Source of the DNA: Planctomycetota bacterium
Lineage (GTDB): Bacteria; Planctomycetota; UBA11346
Assembly: GCA_028280785.1 (NCBI GenBank)
Contig: JANQLF010000156.1
Location: 1-58,698, forward strand
Direction: 5' to 3'
DNA: 58,698 nt
The notes under the pieces were generated by a model. It made no database searches. It worked only from the letters and a program-made list of their open reading frames with translations, and was not told the origin of the DNA. The translations under genes were made by a program, and so were the position numbers. Below, one piece after another: positions 18,617 through 25,493 of this stretch (within the stretch, counting starts at the first letter, position 1; each line of letters starts with the position of its first letter).

Positions 18617-18662
18617 GCCAAACAGGGTTCTCAGGTTTTTCTGTAGAATTATACTGTTGGGT
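18617..18662. repeat. Possible short attC-like (or attI-like) site
   Basis: A 46-bp imperfect palindrome. Outer arms are GCCAAAC (18617-18623) and GTTGGGT (18656-18662), and inner arms TCTCAG and CTGTAGA have one extra base. GTTGGGT is a perfect GTTRRRY core, and its sequence is the exact reverse complement of ACCCAAC, the left core of the next site at 18974. That is the relation expected for the two ends of one integron cassette (18657-19034). It is shorter than usual for an attC site. Confidence 0.4.
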
Positions 18663-18668
18663 TGACCT

Positions 18669-18956
18669 ATGAAAAATCTAAATGCAAATGAGAAACCCGT
18701 TGATCCGAGAAATGAAAATGAGGAAAAATTCTATTCAAAAATTGGTGAAATCGACAATGGTGATGTAATAAAAATATGGACTAGATCTGAGTACATGGAC
18801 AACCATTGGGATATAGATGAAAATCCAATAGATCCTGGATTTGATTATGTCGCCAGAGTGTCTGAAAAATCAAAAAACGGATTATATATAGGTGGCTCTC
18901 ATTACGGATATACTTTAGACAATCAAAAGGTAACATTAATTGACACATGTATTTAA
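18669..18956 (+). CDS. Hypothetical protein, first cassette-like gene
   Basis: A 95-residue acidic, soluble protein with no recognised family (segments EEKFYSKIGEIDNGDVIKIW and PGFDYVARVSEKSKNGLYIGG). It starts 12 bp inside a putative integron-cassette boundary at 18657 and ends 17 bp before an attC-like site. It has no Shine-Dalgarno, common for cassette genes. Its AT-rich composition differs from the flanking core genes. Confidence 0.6.
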   Translation: MKNLNANEKPVDPRNENEEKFYSKIGEIDNGDVIKIWTRSEYMDNHWDIDENPIDPGFDYVARVSEKSKNGLYIGGSHYGYTLDNQKVTLIDTCI

Positions 18957-18973
18957 TACAATTATTATGGGCA

Positions 18974-19040
18974 ACCCAACAATGCGTTTCAAAACGCGGA
19001 GCCTTGCTCCGCTCGGCCCCGCTGACCTTGGGCGTTGCTA
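18974..19040. repeat. attC-like recombination site 1 (67 bp)
   Basis: Left core ACCCAAC fits RYYYAAC exactly; the right core is GTTGCTA. After AAC come 8 bases then TCA, and before GTT come 8 bases preceded by TGA. The same geometry (AAC-N8-TYA ... TGA-N8-GTT) is found in the two following sites. Between the arms lies GC-rich sequence with its own palindrome (GCGGAGC, GCTCCGC), which is usual for attC. Confidence 0.65.
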
Positions 19041-19042
19041 AA

Positions 19043-19336
19043 ATGAAAGCGCTGCCAAATGAAGAGGTAAAAAAGGAATTATTGCCAAATGTGGAAGACA
19101 GGACTGCTGTCTTTTCTTTTGCTATGTCATTTAATGGTTATAACCACTTCGGATCATTTGAGGCTGCTAGTGAAAATGTAAAATTGAGAAAACGAAATAC
19201 TCTTACAGACTTAAGGAATGAATTGTTTATGAGTGCGCGCGGTTCAAATCATCGAGGGGATGATATGTTTTTAGAGAGATATAAAGAATTGCTACCATTG
19301 ATTAAAGAGGCTATAGATACAGGCCGATTGGAGTAA
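19043..19336 (+). CDS. Hypothetical cassette-like protein
   Basis: A 97-residue protein starting 8 bp inside a putative cassette boundary. I took the ATG at 19043 because the frame upstream runs through the attC-like site. The protein is helical and charged (RKRNTLTDLRNELFMSARGS, then FLERYKELLPLIKEAID). An N-terminal strand reads AVFSFAMSFNGYNHFGSFE. I recognise no family, and no membrane or signal segment is seen. The next attC-like site follows 20 bp after the stop. Confidence 0.6.
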   Translation: MKALPNEEVKKELLPNVEDRTAVFSFAMSFNGYNHFGSFEAASENVKLRKRNTLTDLRNELFMSARGSNHRGDDMFLERYKELLPLIKEAIDTGRLE

Positions 19337-19356
19337 CGGAGTGTATAACTATAGAA

Positions 19357-19423
19357 ATCCAACTATGAGTTTTATGACGCCATGCCACGTTCCGTGCGGA
19401 TTTGTTGATATGGTACGTTGGCC
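19357..19423. repeat. attC-like recombination site 2 (67 bp)
   Basis: Left core ATCCAAC fits RYYYAAC; the right core is GTTGGCC. The spacing is AAC, 8 bases, TTA on the left and TGA, 8 bases (TATGGTAC), GTT on the right, as in the neighbouring sites. The arms pair less well than in sites 1 and 3. A central hairpin CCACG-TTC-CGTG is present. The following lipoprotein gene starts 7 bp after the site. Confidence 0.55.
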
Positions 19424-19429
19424 ATCAAT

Positions 19430-19876
19430 ATGAAACCACTGTTACCGATTCTATTATCCTTAATTATTCTTGTTGCTTGCAATGATGATAAAGAAGAAGT
19501 GCGGATGAATAATAACGGTGCATTGATCATAATTGATTTTATTGACAATTATCCGGGTATATTTTGGATATCTAACTGGTCGAAAGATGAACACTATCCG
19601 AATGGATTCCGATATAAGATTGTGTCATCTGTGAATAAAAATACTGATTCTGCTATCTTGGTTGTGATTATAGAGGAATCGGATGGTTTAAAGACAGAAA
19701 TGACCAGAATGGAAGCAGATACATCTTCTCTTAAAAAAGTTGGACAGGTCTTCGTTGATGGACTAGCTGATGAATATGGGCTCAATTTTCAAGAGCAGGA
19801 TTACACTCATGTTGATACAGAAGAGATGTTTGTGATTGAAACGACTAAAAATGGATGGAATAGCAGCGATGGCTAA
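19430..19876 (+). CDS. Small lipoprotein, cassette-like gene
   Basis: A 148-residue protein with a lipoprotein signal: MKPLLPILLSLIILVAC, the Cys being the lipid-modified residue, followed by acidic NDDKEE. The mature part has beta-strand character and no family I know. The ATG at 19430 is chosen over an upstream TTG that is inside the attC-like core. The TAA stop lies within the left core (GGCTAAC) of the next attC-like site, an arrangement frequent in integron cassettes. Confidence 0.7.
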   Translation: MKPLLPILLSLIILVACNDDKEEVRMNNNGALIIIDFIDNYPGIFWISNWSKDEHYPNGFRYKIVSSVNKNTDSAILVVIIEESDGLKTEMTRMEADTSSLKKVGQVFVDGLADEYGLNFQEQDYTHVDTEEMFVIETTKNGWNSSDG

Positions 19877-19939
19877 CGATATATTTCATAAAATAGGAAG
19901 TCACACTTTTTACGATTTTTCTGATCTAGTGCGTTAGAT
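19871..19939. repeat. attC-like recombination site 3 (69 bp)
   Basis: Left core GGCTAAC and right core GTTAGAT, the latter a perfect GTTRRRY. Spacing is AAC, 8 bases, TCA and TGA, 8 bases (TCTAGTGC), GTT. The arms pair at CTAACG, TA, TCA and AAAA with mismatches between. The left core also pairs, with one wobble, with GTTGGCC at the start of the same cassette (19417). Confidence 0.65.
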
Positions 19940-19947
19940 GAATAAAA

Positions 19948-20364
19948 ATGAAATACACTGGGAATACATGGCGAATAAAGTGCGAAATAATAGGTATAGG
20001 GTTTGCAGTCTTCGCTATCGACTATCTTGTTTTCAGTAAGGAGCTATTTTGGGTGTCAATAATAGTCACTACCATACTCCTGTTTGTATTCCAATTTTTC
20101 AGCTGGAAACACTACGATATTGAAGTTACGGAATCGCCTATCATAGGCCCAGCGATGACTTACACGGAAAATAAGCAGGTTGAAATCGAATTGAAAACGG
20201 TTGCTTCAATTAAGTCTAGATCCGTTGGATGGTATCAGCGCAACATCGTAGTTACCTCAATGGATGGAACGAGTCTAATGATACACAGAGCCTATCATGG
20301 TCGAAAGCAGACACAGGCTATTCTTGATGAAATTAAACCATCTGTAAATATCGATCTAAGATGA
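19948..20364 (+). CDS. Two-span membrane protein with PH-like tail
   Basis: A 138-residue protein with two adjacent hydrophobic segments (residues about 12-48: IIGIGFAVFAIDYLVF and FWVSIIVTTILLFVFQFF). A cytoplasmic-type beta domain follows (HYDIEVTESPIIGPAM to MDGTSLMIHRAYHG), similar in layout to small bacterial PH-like (YdbT/bPH2-type) proteins; this is a shape-based guess. It starts 14 bp after the boundary at attC-like site 3. Its stop overlaps the start of the next lipoprotein gene by 4 bp. Confidence 0.65.
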   Translation: MKYTGNTWRIKCEIIGIGFAVFAIDYLVFSKELFWVSIIVTTILLFVFQFFSWKHYDIEVTESPIIGPAMTYTENKQVEIELKTVASIKSRSVGWYQRNIVVTSMDGTSLMIHRAYHGRKQTQAILDEIKPSVNIDLR

Positions 20365-20819
20365 TTATGAAATTAATAGTGTGTATGTTGGCTGTTTTAT
20401 TTATACAGGGGTGTTCCGATACGAGATCATCTGAAACTCGTGTTTTTGTCCGTAATTCATTATCAAAGTTGCCAGAGGGTAGAGGAACTTTGTTTCACTC
20501 ATTTAGTGAATTCGAGAAAATAACTGAAAAAGAGCGAAAATCACTGTTGCTTACCTATGACTCAAATTGGTATAAAGAAGTAGGTCAATATGGTAAGTAT
20601 AAAATAACGGGAGTTGAGTTTTTTCGCCATAAAACAGAGTACTATATTATCGCAGTTGCATTAATTGGATTCGTTGGTTCACATGAAACACTTTATCTTG
20701 ATGGTTATCCGCCTAAGGCTACCGCAGCTTATTACCTAACGCCTGACAGAGATAAGGCTTTTGTTTCCTTTGAAGAACTTTTAAGTGAAAGTCAAAGAAG
20801 GTACGAAAACAGAAGGTAA
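20361..20819 (+). CDS. Lipoprotein of unknown function
   Basis: A 152-residue protein with a type II signal (MKLIVCMLAVLFIQGCSD, Cys lipidated). The mature part is charged and has segments such as KYKITGVEFFRHKTEYYIIAV. Family not recognised. The ATG overlaps the stop of the preceding membrane protein gene, so they are probably translationally coupled. No attC-like site separates them. Confidence 0.65.
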   Translation: MIMKLIVCMLAVLFIQGCSDTRSSETRVFVRNSLSKLPEGRGTLFHSFSEFEKITEKERKSLLLTYDSNWYKEVGQYGKYKITGVEFFRHKTEYYIIAVALIGFVGSHETLYLDGYPPKATAAYYLTPDRDKAFVSFEELLSESQRRYENRR

Positions 20820-20820
20820 G

Positions 20821-21318
20821 ATGATCGCCGTCTTCGATAATCACTATTTTGATGAAACCGTGCGTTCAGCAGTTTGTTGTATACAAGACTGGAGCGATGA
20901 CATACCTGCACTTGAAAAGTGTATGATGGATGCGATTAGTTCAGATTATGTGCCTGGCGAATTTTTCCGGCGTGAATTGCCGTCGATAATTAAGTTGATT
21001 CAGGAACTTGATGTGGAATTACACACACTCGTTATTGATGGCTATGTGGATTTATCAACTGGACGTCCCGGCTTAGGACGGCATTTGTATAATCACTTTG
21101 AAGAGCAGGTTCCGGTCATCGGTGTGGCTAAAAATGCATTTAAAGAATCTGATACGCATCATGAAGTCTTACGTGGTGAGTCGCAGAGCCCCGTGTTTAT
21201 AACTGCTTGCGGCTTGGATACTTCGACAGCAGCTGATTACATTAGCGCTATGCATGGACAATTTCGAATTCCGAGTATCCTCAAATGCGTGGATCGATTG
21301 GCTAGAGATGGTGAATAA
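20821..21318 (+). CDS. Endonuclease V family protein (short form)
   Basis: A 165-residue protein with the endonuclease V core, which cleaves DNA or RNA next to inosine. Visible blocks are an early Asp (MIAVFDNHY), the FFRRELPSIIKLI helix, the LVIDGYVDLSTGRPGLGRHL metal-binding block and VIGVAKNAF. Classic NfI enzymes are near 220 residues; this one lacks part of the N-terminus but resembles known compact homologues. The ATG at 20821 begins with MIAVFD; upstream frame sequence is overlap with the lipoprotein gene. It may be a repair or defence-related accessory gene. Confidence 0.75.
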   Translation: MIAVFDNHYFDETVRSAVCCIQDWSDDIPALEKCMMDAISSDYVPGEFFRRELPSIIKLIQELDVELHTLVIDGYVDLSTGRPGLGRHLYNHFEEQVPVIGVAKNAFKESDTHHEVLRGESQSPVFITACGLDTSTAADYISAMHGQFRIPSILKCVDRLARDGE

Positions 21319-21347
21319 TTATCATTTCTTTAACGCAGGAGCATATC

Positions 21348-21590
21348 ATGGATCGTAATAGCCCACATATTCAACTGGCCTATCACTCGATAGCCTGTTT
21401 TAGTGATGATGGCACCTTAGATTTAGAAGAAATAAATTTTCTGATGGGTATTGCACTTGCCGACAAGAACATTGATGATGATGAGAGGCGGGTCTTGTCT
21501 TCGATTTTCTCAAAGATTTCGATGGCCGATGTCGCGCCCAAGGTCTGGGATCGGATCAAGGCAATAAAAGAAAAACATTCAATTCCTTAA
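21348..21590 (+). CDS. Small TerB-like / EF-hand-like helical protein
   Basis: An 80-residue helical acidic protein. The block TLDLEEINFLMGIALADKNI followed by DDDERRVLSSIFSKI resembles the helical repeats of TerB-like proteins, in which acidic loops may bind metal. A GCAGGAGC ribosome site precedes the ATG. It lies between endonuclease V and a GNAT gene in a tight plus-strand series. Confidence 0.6.
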   Translation: MDRNSPHIQLAYHSIACFSDDGTLDLEEINFLMGIALADKNIDDDERRVLSSIFSKISMADVAPKVWDRIKAIKEKHSIP

Positions 21591-21607
21591 ATTGTCTTAG
21601 AAATAAA

Positions 21608-22168
21608 ATGCACATTAATAACGTAGCGCCGAATGATCTTGCTGATTATGCAAAGATTCCTATCTCATTTGAGGTGGGGTCTCGCTTTGATATTACTAGT
21701 GAGCCTGGGTCGTTTGAAATTATAGAGCAGCAAGTGGATGAGGTGTGGCTTAAAGATTATGACGCACATGAATCGCCTGCCGCGTTAGCGAATCGATTTG
21801 ATTTACAAAACTGGGGAATTTTATTGGCCTGTGAAGCTGATGCGCCGATTGGTGGCTGTATCATTGCTCACAATTCAGCGGATGTGGATATGCTTCGGGG
21901 GCGAAGTGATCTTGCTGTCTTGTGGGATATTCGCGTGGTACCTGAATCTCGCGGGAGCGGTTTAGGTAAGCAGCTTTTTACTGCGGCTATTAATTGGGCC
22001 AAGGATCGCGGTTGTACTGAAATGCATATCGAAACGCAGAACATCAATGTTCCAGCATGCAAATTCTATCAAAGGATGGGTTGTCACCTGCACAGTGTTG
22101 AGCGAAATGCTTATGCTGCATGTCCTGGTGAAGATAGACTAATCTGGGCGATTGATCTTCGATCTTAA
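21608..22168 (+). CDS. GNAT-family N-acetyltransferase
   Basis: A 186-residue GNAT protein. The acetyl-CoA binding motif is seen as VLWDIRVVPESRGSGLGKQL, then the helix LFTAAINWAKDRGC, and the NINVPACKFYQRMGC segment typical of the C-terminal strand-helix. Substrate unknown; GNATs are common in cassette arrays and often modify antibiotics or proteins. It starts 17 bp after the TerB-like gene. Confidence 0.85.
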   Translation: MHINNVAPNDLADYAKIPISFEVGSRFDITSEPGSFEIIEQQVDEVWLKDYDAHESPAALANRFDLQNWGILLACEADAPIGGCIIAHNSADVDMLRGRSDLAVLWDIRVVPESRGSGLGKQLFTAAINWAKDRGCTEMHIETQNINVPACKFYQRMGCHLHSVERNAYAACPGEDRLIWAIDLRS

Positions 22169-22191
22169 CTGGTACATTGTGTTGCATTAAT

Positions 22192-22629
22192 ATGAGTGTT
22201 GAATGGTTTAATTGGTATTGTCAACAGATTTCAAAGTCTAAGAATTATTCAACATACCGCGAGAATTACATTTGTCCCTGTTGTTTCTTGCCAACATTGA
22301 GTTCAAGAAACGAATTTGATATATGCCCTGTTTGTTTTTGGGAAGATGATGGCCAAGATTCCGATGATGCTGATATGGTTAGAGGTGGACCCAATAAAGA
22401 TTATTCATTAACAGAAGCACGTTTAAATTTTGAGAAATATGGTACTATGTACCGAATTGAAGACAAAAAAGGTTTTGCTGTAGGAATGGCAGCGGCTGAG
22501 AGATCTGCAGATTATCGAGAAGCTGTAATTAAAGCTGTCAATTCTGGCACAATCGAAGATTGGAAAGTAGCTTGTTCTGCAAAGGAAGAGATTTATCAAG
22601 ATGATGAAGAAGACTTGGATGGCACATAA
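22192..22629 (+). CDS. CPCC-type zinc-ribbon protein
   Basis: A 145-residue protein with two Cys pairs: YICPCCFLPTLSSR and FDICPVCFWEDDGQDSDD. This matches the CPCC family of cysteine-rich proteins, small zinc-ribbon proteins frequent in mobile or toxin-immunity loci. The rest is charged and helical. I took the ATG at 22192. The stop codon touches the start of the next gene, so the two are probably coupled. Confidence 0.75.
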   Translation: MSVEWFNWYCQQISKSKNYSTYRENYICPCCFLPTLSSRNEFDICPVCFWEDDGQDSDDADMVRGGPNKDYSLTEARLNFEKYGTMYRIEDKKGFAVGMAAAERSADYREAVIKAVNSGTIEDWKVACSAKEEIYQDDEEDLDGT

Positions 22630-23175
22630 ATGAAAATATGCCTCATGTTCATATTTCTATTATGTATCATCCTATTCAATGGATGCGAAGATCCAAAAAA
22701 AGAGGTATCTATGGACGACGATCAATTTGCTGCTTTTGTTGACGAGAGCTATGACTGGCTGGAAAAGCAGCAGGCTCAATTACAAGAAACCTATGATATC
22801 GGTTCTTATGATGCTTATTGGTATGATCAGGAACAAGGTGTTTTGCAGTTTAAAAATAATGATGTGGTAGAACTTGAGTTTTCCTATGTCGGTATCGGTT
22901 CGTGGAATAATGAAAAGAACAGTTACATGTGGGCATGGGGTAATAATACGGTCGTGGAAGAGCGGCAGCGCGAGTCACTGCGTATCCAAGCCTTGGCTGA
23001 AAAAACCGGAATTGCGCTTTTTACGACCAAGGCCTTTGAATGCGATGAAGGCATGGCTTGGGAGTTAGCAGCGATGGCAGCAAAGGAATTGAATGCACTT
23101 GGTGTTTATCGTATTCCACATGGCAGTCTTGAAATCTTTTTGGCTATCATGAAGCCGACTCAAAGCCCTAAATAG
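22630..23175 (+). CDS. Lipoprotein with DUF6882-like domain
   Basis: A 181-residue protein with a lipoprotein signal (MKICLMFIFLLCIILFNGCE). The mature part resembles DUF6882: FVDESYDWLEKQQAQLQETY, YMWAWGNNTV, then a closing GVYRIPHGSLEIFLAI strand. DUF6882 proteins often occur near toxin or immunity genes; the role is unknown. The ATG follows the preceding stop directly. Confidence 0.6.
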   Translation: MKICLMFIFLLCIILFNGCEDPKKEVSMDDDQFAAFVDESYDWLEKQQAQLQETYDIGSYDAYWYDQEQGVLQFKNNDVVELEFSYVGIGSWNNEKNSYMWAWGNNTVVEERQRESLRIQALAEKTGIALFTTKAFECDEGMAWELAAMAAKELNALGVYRIPHGSLEIFLAIMKPTQSPK

Positions 23176-23214
23176 ATAAATTTCAGCTAAAAAGGCCGAA
23201 GAAAATTGATAATG

Positions 23215-23235
23215 ACTCATTAAATTTTAATGAGT
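23215..23235. repeat. Perfect 10-bp AT-rich inverted repeat
   Basis: ACTCATTAAA and TTTAATGAGT with one central T. It lies upstream of the next small gene. It could be an operator; there is no run of T to make it a clear terminator. Confidence 0.4.
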
Positions 23236-23285
23236 GATGTTTTGTCATGGAATTGCTAGGTCACTAGTTAAGCTGTTTGATTAGT

Positions 23286-23681
23286 ATGCCTGTCCGCATT
23301 TTTCTCATTATCGTTCAGCCGATCTTGTTCTTAGTGATCTGTATTTCGGTGTATGTGATCACTGGTGTAGGAGCGATTCTCTACGCCATGGCATTTGCAT
23401 TTTTTGTTATTTTTACGGTGAGTGGAATTGTTATCATGGTACGTCGTGGCGTGGCGCGTTGTGTACATATAGATGATCAAGACTTAGTCGTTGAACGCCG
23501 TTGGCCGTGGGATGCTATTCAGGTTAAATTATCGGAAGCAAAAATACATCACGTTGGTGCTAAGTTTTATCGCATCGAAGCTAATGATGAATCCATCTCA
23601 TTTGATAAGAGTGTTTGTACCTGCATGAGTGAAGAAGCGTTTAAATCGCTGTGTGAGCAGAATGAGGCTCAATATCAGTGA
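23286..23681 (+). CDS. Two-span membrane protein, unknown
   Basis: A 131-residue protein with two hydrophobic segments near the N-terminus (IFLIIVQPILFLVICISVYV and AILYAMAFAFFVIFTVSGIV), then a soluble beta-rich tail. The layout is similar to the cassette-associated membrane protein at 19948, so the two may be distant relatives. The ATG at 23286 is preferred over a TTG 9 bp upstream. Its stop is 4 bp before a hexamer repeat array. Confidence 0.6.
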   Translation: MPVRIFLIIVQPILFLVICISVYVITGVGAILYAMAFAFFVIFTVSGIVIMVRRGVARCVHIDDQDLVVERRWPWDAIQVKLSEAKIHHVGAKFYRIEANDESISFDKSVCTCMSEEAFKSLCEQNEAQYQ

Positions 23682-23685
23682 TGTG

Positions 23686-23721
23686 TAGTACTAGTACTTG
23701 TACTAGATCTAGTACTAGTTT
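23686..23721. repeat. Hexamer array TAGTAC (six units), copy C
   Basis: Six exact 6-bp steps: TAGTAC, TAGTAC, TTGTAC, TAGATC, TAGTAC, TAGTTT. 33 of 36 bases match the array at 25458-25493. It sits between convergent genes and touches the stop codon of the PhyH gene. TAGTAC and TAGATC make it partly self-complementary. Confidence 0.9.
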
Positions 23722-24502
23722 AAACGCTTACGCTATTTGCACGATCTCTCGTCATCGCCCAGTTATGGCCGCGTAAAACGTCGCCGCTGTAGGGGTGACC
23801 TTGTGTTTCCATGCTGTCATCACCGGCATGCATTTGCACTAAGACGCTTTGGCGATCGAATGGACTGCGGTTCACATCACTGCCGTGCAGTGTGAAATAA
23901 TGGAAGAAAATCACATCGCCGGCTTTACCGATCATTGGGACAGCTGATTCAAGCGGATGTTCGGCAATAAATTCTTTTTGTCGTTCATCACCATTGTGAT
24001 TAATGCTGAATCCTGGTTCTAAGCGGCCAAGTTTATGACTGCCAGGGACAATGCGAATGCAACCGCGATCTTCGGTACTGTCACTGATTAATATAACCGC
24101 AGCGATCATCGAATCGCAAACAGTGGGAAAATATGGATAGTCTTGATGCAGTGGAAACGGTGCGCCGTTACCAGCAGGCTTATGAAATAATTTACTGTGA
24201 TGTAAGATAATATCAGGGCCAATTATATCTTCAGTGATATCCAAAAATTGTTTTTGGTGAAAAGCTTGATTCCAATAAGCGCTGTAGGCTTGAACTTGGT
24301 GGGTGTGTACAACCACGGTGCCTTGGCTGTCGGCGATATGATCGGCACTCGACCAACGCGCATTGGCGTTCTCGGTATGTTCCTGCAATTGATCGACGAT
24401 GATGTTGAAATCATTTTGTAGATTTTCTAATTCTTCACCGGCAAAAACATTGCGGGCGACATAGTAGCCGTTTTCATCGAAGAAGTCTTTGGCAATTCCC
24501 AT
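23720..24502 (-). CDS. Phytanoyl-CoA dioxygenase (PhyH) family protein
   Basis: A 260-residue Fe(II)/2-oxoglutarate oxygenase. HxD iron ligands are in PLHQDYPYFP; the distal His is in HYFTLHGSDVN and the 2-oxoglutarate Arg in the following NRSPFDRQSV. It has no signal peptide. An AraC regulator is divergent across 99 bp, as for the other PhyH genes in the window. This is the shorter bacterial form. The substrate is unknown. Confidence 0.87.
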   Translation of the reverse strand: MGIAKDFFDENGYYVARNVFAGEELENLQNDFNIIVDQLQEHTENANARWSSADHIADSQGTVVVHTHQVQAYSAYWNQAFHQKQFLDITEDIIGPDIILHHSKLFHKPAGNGAPFPLHQDYPYFPTVCDSMIAAVILISDSTEDRGCIRIVPGSHKLGRLEPGFSINHNGDERQKEFIAEHPLESAVPMIGKAGDVIFFHYFTLHGSDVNRSPFDRQSVLVQMHAGDDSMETQGHPYSGDVLRGHNWAMTRDRANSVSV

Positions 24503-24601
24503 ATCTGCTCCTGTAGACTGACATTATAGGCACCAGGCTTTTGATTTGGTAGATACAGTTTAGGCCATATACTTGCTGTATTCGGACATATTGAGGTCTA
24601 A

Positions 24602-25441
24602 ATGCTCATTTCACTTGCTGAACACGGACTTGGTTTGGAGATCGGCGGACATTGTTTGTTTGCTGGCGAGGAGCGCAGCAACCATTTACATCGCCATCCT
24701 GATTTTCAGGAAATATGCTGGGTGATCGCTGGCAGTGGTGCTTTTCGTCATGATGGGCAAATTCACGAATTGCGTGTCGGTTCGTGTTTTATTTCCGAGC
24801 CAAACGTGGTGCATGAGATTTTTTCTAAGACCGAAGATTTAGAGTTATTTTTTATGACGTTTCGCGAAGCAGTGTCGCTGCAATCGGTTGATCATGAAGC
24901 GGCTAAAATATGGGAAACGTTTCAAGCATCACATGAAATTATTGCCTATGTACCAAATGCAGAAATGTATTGGCAATTAATAAGCAGTGCGCCGCATCCA
25001 CAGCGTGAATCATTTTTAATGCGCGCTTTATTTTTAGAATCACTGATGGCTTTGAGTAGCACGGCCGATGAAAAGCCGCAACAAGTAGAAGATCCGTCGC
25101 AGCAAGCGATGGTCTATATTCGTCACCACTGTCGTGAAGCCCCAAGTGTTGGTGAAATTGCAGCAGCGGTTGGCTTAAGTGAACGTCAATTACGCCGCCG
25201 TTTTCAAGCGCGTTATAATATCGGTTTGGTTGAGGCGATTAATAAAGCACGCTTAGATCACGCACGCGGTTTATTACTAATGCAGGCGAGTATTAGTTCC
25301 GCGGCACGAGCGGTCGGTATTGCTTCGCCAGCGATGTTTACGCGCTTATTTAAACAGGCATTTGGCTGTACGCCAAGTCAGTGGCGTAAACAGCAGGTGC
25401 CTGCGGATATGCTACCGCGCACGGTATTTGGCAGAGATTGA
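24602..25441 (+). CDS. AraC-family regulator with cupin sensor
   Basis: A 279-residue AraC/XylS regulator. The cupin part has HLHRHPDFQEICWVI and ISEPNVVHEIF. The DNA-binding part has PSVGEIAAAVGLSERQLRRRF and SSAARAVGIASPAMFTRLFKQA. It diverges from the PhyH gene at 23720 and converges with the AraC gene at 25487. It is likely to control the PhyH gene. Confidence 0.87.
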   Translation: MLISLAEHGLGLEIGGHCLFAGEERSNHLHRHPDFQEICWVIAGSGAFRHDGQIHELRVGSCFISEPNVVHEIFSKTEDLELFFMTFREAVSLQSVDHEAAKIWETFQASHEIIAYVPNAEMYWQLISSAPHPQRESFLMRALFLESLMALSSTADEKPQQVEDPSQQAMVYIRHHCREAPSVGEIAAAVGLSERQLRRRFQARYNIGLVEAINKARLDHARGLLLMQASISSAARAVGIASPAMFTRLFKQAFGCTPSQWRKQQVPADMLPRTVFGRD

Positions 25442-25445
25442 GTAG

Positions 25446-25493
25446 TGGTACTGGATTTAGTACTAGTACTGGTTCTAGATCTAGTACTAATTT
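25446..25493. repeat. Hexamer array TAGTAC-type (eight units), copy D
   Basis: Eight 6-bp steps from 25446: TGGTAC, TGGATT, TAGTAC, TAGTAC, TGGTTC, TAGATC, TAGTAC, TAATTT. The last six align with copy C at 23686-23721. It lies between two convergent AraC genes, and the final unit overlaps the stop of the minus-strand gene. Confidence 0.9.

Noticed and set aside
18442-18672. A 76-codon plus-strand frame between the four-helix-bundle gene and the first cassette gene
   Set aside because: No ribosome site, no recognisable composition, and it overlaps the attC-like palindrome and the start of the next gene.
20848-20866. TGA-N8-GTT pattern similar to the right end of an attC site, inside the endonuclease V gene
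   Set aside because: There is no left arm at 50-70 bp and the sequence is coding.
22165-22190. TCTTAAC ... GTTGCAT resembling attC cores
   Set aside because: The distance between the cores is only about 25 bp, too short to fold as attC.
23215-23280. Palindrome and GTTAAGC core as a further attC site
   Set aside because: No AAC-type left core with the right spacing; the palindrome is too AT-rich and symmetrical.
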